Both the position numbers and the translations under genes were made by a program. DNA of 24,390 bases, from positions 1 through 24,390 of the IMG/VR virus record IMGVR_UViG_3300009447_000049; one strand, written 5' to 3'. Shown one piece after another: positions 20,441-24,390 of this stretch (positions are counted from its first letter, which is position 1; every line of letters starts with the position of its first letter). Source of the DNA: a virus. The notes under the pieces were generated by a model. It was not told the origin of the DNA and did no database searches. It worked only from the letters and a program-made list of their open reading frames with translations.

Positions 20441-22354
20441 ATGGCATTAACAGATGAGCAGTTTGAGCAATTATTAGGTCAATTAGACGAGATTCAGCCA
20501 GACGATCAGGTTGCAAGATTAATAGCACAGGGCGCGTCATTAGGCTTTAGTGATGAAATTGAAGCTCTAGCTCGCGCACCATTCCAAAGTGAAAGTTACA
20601 TTGAAATACGCGATGAATTGCGTAGGAAAATAAACGCGCACAGAGAACGTAGCCCGTATCAAGCTATGGCTTATGAGGCAGCAGGGGCAATGATACCTAC
20701 TGTTGCCACAATGGGAGTCTCTTCACCAGTATCAGTTGTTAATGCCGCTAGGCCAGTAGTAAGGGCTTTGCAACTTGGCGCAGCAGAGGGCGGTGCTGCT
20801 GCTGTTGGTTTAAGTGAGCGTGAAGGTGTTGCAAGTCTAAAAGATGCCCCATTAGGGGTTGCTCTTGGTGCTGGCGGTGGTGTAGGAGGATTATACGCTG
20901 GTAAGTTTATGGGCGGTGTTGCAGATAAATTTTTAGAGTTTGTGCGCCAGCGTGGTAAAGGTCGAATGGGTACAGTTGTTGAAAATGAACTAAACCGCCT
21001 AGCAGATCAGACAGGAATGTCGCGTGACGAACTTTTTGAAAGAATAGCTAATGGCGAAACAATGTCAGACAATCAAAGCCTGCACAGCACAGTAAGGTCT
21101 TATATGTCTCAAGGTGGGCCACCAGAGTCTATGATAAGAACTGCTGTTCCAGAAAGGGCAACCGCAGCTAGATTAGCAGCTAAAGAAGATGTTCAAATTG
21201 GTCTAACTGGCGGCACAGAGGGTAACGTACTTAAATACGCCAATATGAAGGAAACTGATTGGAAAAAAGCATTAGGTGATGCTTACAATAAAGTATTCTC
21301 TAAAGCTGGTGAAGTAAATACTGATTTGACTAGGCAGGCTTTAGAAGTAGTTCAGCGCGTACCAGAAGCACTAACTGAGTTAAATAAAATTTACAATGTG
21401 CGTAACTTAGTGCCATTGTTTAAGACTGCTGATAATGGTGCTTTAGAAATGTCTCGTATTCCTACGTTAGAAGATGTAGAAATAATTAGACGTATGGCAA
21501 ATGAGCAGGCGCAAGTTGCTGGTCGTGAAGGCCGAGGCACATTGAAGTCTGAACTTATGGTGCTAGAAGATAATCTAAGAACCAACATTGATGAATTTAG
21601 CCCAGAGTTAAAAGATACTCGCGCAGGTTGGTCAAGAATGGCTGATGCTAGGGATGCTTTTGATAGTGGCAAGAAAGCATTTACAGGTGATGTTGAAGCG
21701 TTTGAAATTCTTGCAGAGCAAATAATGGCTTCTGGTGATACCGCTAAAATTAGTGCGTTTCGTGAAGGTATAATGTCTAGCATTAACAACAAAATGTCTA
21801 CTAATGGCTCTAAGCGTTTCTTAGCTAAACTGGCTAACCCAGAATTACGTGAGGGTAAAGTATTTGCTAACGTATTCCCAGAAGATAAACAAAAGTCTGC
21901 ACTTGTTAAATTAGCATTACAAGGTAAGACCCAGTTATCTTATGAAAAGATTATTGAAGGCCCAAGTACGGCATTAACTGATGCAGCAACTAAGCAGCAG
22001 GGATTGGGTGTTGGTGCAGATGAATTACTAGCTATGTCTTATGGAAACGTAGCTGCTGGTATTGGTGTGGGTATGAAAGCTATTAAAGCCCTTGCTCCCA
22101 AACTAACTGACAGCCAACGCAGGCAGATAACAGAAGTTCTTTTAAGTGAAGATCCACAGTTTGTTAAGTCGGCACTGGCCGATAGTGGTAAAATGGCTCA
22201 ACTACAAAATAGAGTTAAAAAATTGGCTGATATGATTACTACTGGAAGTCAAAGTGCTGGCGGCTATACAGGCGGCAAGGCTGCTGAGTTTGGCATGAGA
22301 GGCTTGCTTAGTGAAGTACAACCAGAAAGTACAACGCAACAAGGTGCAATGTAA
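20441..22354 (+). CDS. Large ejected/internal virion protein (637 aa)
   Basis: Starts MALTDEQFEQLLGQLDEIQP; residues about 30-45 read GASLGFSDEIEALARA, then a SPYQAMAYEAAGAM segment and two glycine-rich hydrophobic stretches (about 80-115 and 135-160) that could insert in membranes. G-x-[SA]-x-G-F-x-D-E-[IA] followed by E-A-x-G-A is familiar from large proteins ejected by podoviruses to form a channel, equivalent in role to P22 gp16. The rest is helix-rich and charged. The next gene, portal, overlaps its stop (TAATG). No protease motif is seen. Confidence 0.7.
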   Translation: MALTDEQFEQLLGQLDEIQPDDQVARLIAQGASLGFSDEIEALARAPFQSESYIEIRDELRRKINAHRERSPYQAMAYEAAGAMIPTVATMGVSSPVSVVNAARPVVRALQLGAAEGGAAAVGLSEREGVASLKDAPLGVALGAGGGVGGLYAGKFMGGVADKFLEFVRQRGKGRMGTVVENELNRLADQTGMSRDELFERIANGETMSDNQSLHSTVRSYMSQGGPPESMIRTAVPERATAARLAAKEDVQIGLTGGTEGNVLKYANMKETDWKKALGDAYNKVFSKAGEVNTDLTRQALEVVQRVPEALTELNKIYNVRNLVPLFKTADNGALEMSRIPTLEDVEIIRRMANEQAQVAGREGRGTLKSELMVLEDNLRTNIDEFSPELKDTRAGWSRMADARDAFDSGKKAFTGDVEAFEILAEQIMASGDTAKISAFREGIMSSINNKMSTNGSKRFLAKLANPELREGKVFANVFPEDKQKSALVKLALQGKTQLSYEKIIEGPSTALTDAATKQQGLGVGADELLAMSYGNVAAGIGVGMKAIKALAPKLTDSQRRQITEVLLSEDPQFVKSALADSGKMAQLQNRVKKLADMITTGSQSAGGYTGGKAAEFGMRGLLSEVQPESTTQQGAM

Positions 22355-24390
22355 TGCCTAAAATGTCACAACAAGATATTCAAAGTGCAATTAAAACCGC
22401 TATTCAGTCAGCCATTGATTACGTTGACAGCGACATAGCAGATCAACGAGAACGAGCTCAAAGCTACTTTGACGGAAATGTTGACTTAGAGCATGAAGAG
22501 GGTCGTTCTAGGGTAGTGTCTACTAAAGTGCGTGATGTGGTGCGTGGTGCTAAACCTAGCCTAATGCGTATCTTTATGAGCAATAATAAGTTTGTGGAAT
22601 TTACGCCCAAAGGCCCAGAAGATGTGGCTAATGCAGAACAAGCGACAGCCTACACGCATTGGGTGTTTAACAAAGTAGGTGGCTATAACGTCTTATCTAA
22701 TGCAATCCATGATTCATTAGTGAAGAAAGTCGGCATTGTGAAAGTCTGGTGGAACCAAGAAACAATCGCTAAAACGTACACTTATGAAAACTTGTCAGAT
22801 CAAGAAGTACAGGTATTGGTCAACAAAGAAGGTGTTGAAGTTGTAGAACATCGACAAGAAATAGAAATGGAAATGGACGAGTTCGGCTTAGATGTTGAAC
22901 GCAATGTTCACAGTATGGTTATTACGCACAAGTATGAAGAGGGCGAAATGGTCATTGAGGGGATTCCCCCAGAAGAGTTTTTCATTGATGGTTCGGCTAA
23001 GTCGATTGATGATGCGTATATTTGCTGCCACAGAAGCGAGAAACGCGCAGGCGATTTAGTGGCTATGGGTATTGATCAAGACGTTGTTGATAACCTAAAC
23101 GGCTCAGACAATGATTCATTGATTGGTAATATTGAAAAAATACAGCGTTTTGGCGAGTCTATTACAGACGATGAAGATGTAGACAATGACCCATCAATGC
23201 GCCAAGTTTTAGTCACAGAGGCTTATCTACGCATTGACGCAGAAGGTGACGGCATACCCACTTTGCACAAGTTCTTATGTGGCGGCACTGATTACGAAGT
23301 GCTTGAGATGGAGCCGTGGGATAAAGCCCCGTTTGCTGATTTCCACGTTGACCCAGAACCCCACGCTTTTTATGGTCGCTCACTGGCTGAGTTAGTGATT
23401 AACGATCAAGATACAACCACTAGCGTACTGCGTGGAATATTGGATAACGTAGCGTTAGTAAACACCCCACGTTTAGAGGTCAATGAAGATTTGGTGGAAA
23501 TGGACGATGTGCTGAATAACGAGATCGGTGCAATCATTCGCAGTGAGCAAATAGGGTCGATTAACCCATTAACAGTGCCTTTTGTAGCAGGTTCCACACT
23601 GCCAGCATTGCAATATCTTGACATGCTGGTTGAAGAGAAAACAGGCATTAGTAAAATGAGCATGGGCCTTAACCCCGATATGTTGCAGAACACCTCTGCC
23701 ACCGCAGCCGCATTGACCGCACAAGCTGGCGCAGGCCAAGTTGAAGTCATGGCTAGAAACCTCGCAGAAGGCACTAAGCGGTTATTTCAACTAATGCTAC
23801 ACGTTGCCGTTAAAAACTCGCCAGACGAGCAAATGATGCGCCTCAATGGACAGTTTGTACCTGTTGACCCTGCCATTTGGGATAGCTCAATGGACATGGA
23901 AATTAATGTCGGGTTAGGCACAGGGCAAGAAGATGCCAAGGCCGCAGCACTGATGCAGACTTTCCAAACTCAGCAGCAAATTTGGCAGACCTACGGGCCT
24001 CAGAATGGCTTAGTTTCAATGACACAAATGCGTAACACTTTATCAGATACTTTGGCATTAAGTGGGTTCAATGACGCTGATCGTTATTACGCGCCTATGA
24101 ACCCAGAAAGTGAGGCTCAGTTAATGGCTCAAATGGCAGAGCAAGCCGCACAAGCAGCACAGGGTCAGCAGGGCGACCCAATGGCACAGGCACTTATTGA
24201 GGCTGAACAGATCAAGGCTCAAGCTAAGATGCAGGGCGACCAGATGAAGATGCAAGGGAAAATGCAGGGCGATCAAATTAAGATGCAAGCTGATATGCAA
24301 GTAAAAGCCGCACAAATGCAATCTAAGCAGGGCCAAGAACTGGCTGAATTGCAGCTTAAATATCGTGAATTGCAGGCCAGTGATGATTTA
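22354..24390 (+). CDS. Portal protein, C terminus cut by window edge
   Basis: The frame runs from an ATG overlapping the previous stop (TAATG) to the right edge with no stop, so at least 679 residues exist. The N terminus has YFDGNVDLEHEEGRSRVVST then KVRDVVRGAKPSLMRIFMSN, followed by VEFTPKGPEDVANAEQATAY and KKVGIVKVWWNQE. These are hallmarks of P22-family portal proteins of podovirus-like genomes. The region near residues 540-560 is the usual portal core. The C terminus is a long Met/Gln/Lys-rich coiled coil that would form the portal barrel. The portal is the head vertex ring through which DNA passes. Confidence 0.88.
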   Translation, partial: MPKMSQQDIQSAIKTAIQSAIDYVDSDIADQRERAQSYFDGNVDLEHEEGRSRVVSTKVRDVVRGAKPSLMRIFMSNNKFVEFTPKGPEDVANAEQATAYTHWVFNKVGGYNVLSNAIHDSLVKKVGIVKVWWNQETIAKTYTYENLSDQEVQVLVNKEGVEVVEHRQEIEMEMDEFGLDVERNVHSMVITHKYEEGEMVIEGIPPEEFFIDGSAKSIDDAYICCHRSEKRAGDLVAMGIDQDVVDNLNGSDNDSLIGNIEKIQRFGESITDDEDVDNDPSMRQVLVTEAYLRIDAEGDGIPTLHKFLCGGTDYEVLEMEPWDKAPFADFHVDPEPHAFYGRSLAELVINDQDTTTSVLRGILDNVALVNTPRLEVNEDLVEMDDVLNNEIGAIIRSEQIGSINPLTVPFVAGSTLPALQYLDMLVEEKTGISKMSMGLNPDMLQNTSATAAALTAQAGAGQVEVMARNLAEGTKRLFQLMLHVAVKNSPDEQMMRLNGQFVPVDPAIWDSSMDMEINVGLGTGQEDAKAAALMQTFQTQQQIWQTYGPQNGLVSMTQMRNTLSDTLALSGFNDADRYYAPMNPESEAQLMAQMAEQAAQAAQGQQGDPMAQALIEAEQIKAQAKMQGDQMKMQGKMQGDQIKMQADMQVKAAQMQSKQGQELAELQLKYRELQASDDL

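Noticed and set aside
21391-21792. Minus-strand 133-codon frame
   Set aside because: Antisense to the large ejected-protein gene, with the same Ser/Ala-rich shadow composition.
1-24390. tRNA or other structural RNA genes
   Set aside because: No cloverleaf-like segment or conserved RNA motif was recognised by eye in the few intergenic stretches; a covariance search was not possible.

Overview
The window is a contiguous piece of a tailed, probably short-tailed, temperate phage, either a free genome or an integrated prophage. It has a lambdoid control and replication region followed by virion genes of a type common in marine podovirus-like genomes. The recombination and replication genes (ERF annealing protein, lambda O/P-like proteins, NinB, NinG, Cro-like repressor) suggest a gammaproteobacterial or related host. 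The DNA is AT-leaning. Nothing in the window identifies the host further. No tRNA, rRNA, IS element, CRISPR array or host gene was seen.

Layout. Positions 1-3414 (minus strand) hold a leftward early operon of about 13 tightly overlapping small genes. It runs from a 139-aa unknown protein through two micro membrane proteins, an ERF-family annealing protein and an SSB-like protein to several unknowns, and ends at the left edge in the start of a DUF4224-like protein, a family often found beside integrases. Positions 3415-4553 hold the immunity region: a CI-like repressor with a small gene behind it, and two near-identical 16-bp operators placed at the leftward and rightward early promoters. Positions 4554-8072 (plus) hold cro, a ribbon-helix-helix protein, O-like and P-like replication proteins, small HTH proteins, ninB and ninG. 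Positions 8074-9753 hold the small and large terminase genes. Positions 9754-24390 hold virion and accessory genes: an extended -10 promoter, a Lys-rich micropeptide, an ADP-ribosyltransferase/acetyltransferase polyvalent protein, a head-tail adaptor, fibre-like and repeat proteins, an S74 self-cleaving fibre, a tail hub-like protein, four probable ejected or internal virion proteins, and a portal gene that runs off the right edge.

Working model. The repressor binds both operators and silences leftward recombination and rightward replication and late genes; Cro competes for the same sites. On induction, the leftward operon supplies ssDNA annealing and small host-directed proteins, while the rightward operon replicates, recombines (NinB, NinG) and packages DNA. 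The repressor has the S24 fold but lacks the catalytic Ser and Lys and the Ala-Gly cleavage site, so ordinary SOS self-cleavage is unlikely and another inducing mechanism should exist. Capsid, scaffold, lysis and integrase genes are not in the window.

The most noteworthy items are the cleavage-dead repressor, the matched operator pair, the ART-GNAT polyvalent protein with its own promoter, the exact 20-residue repeat protein, and the micro-ORFs that conventional gene calling would miss.
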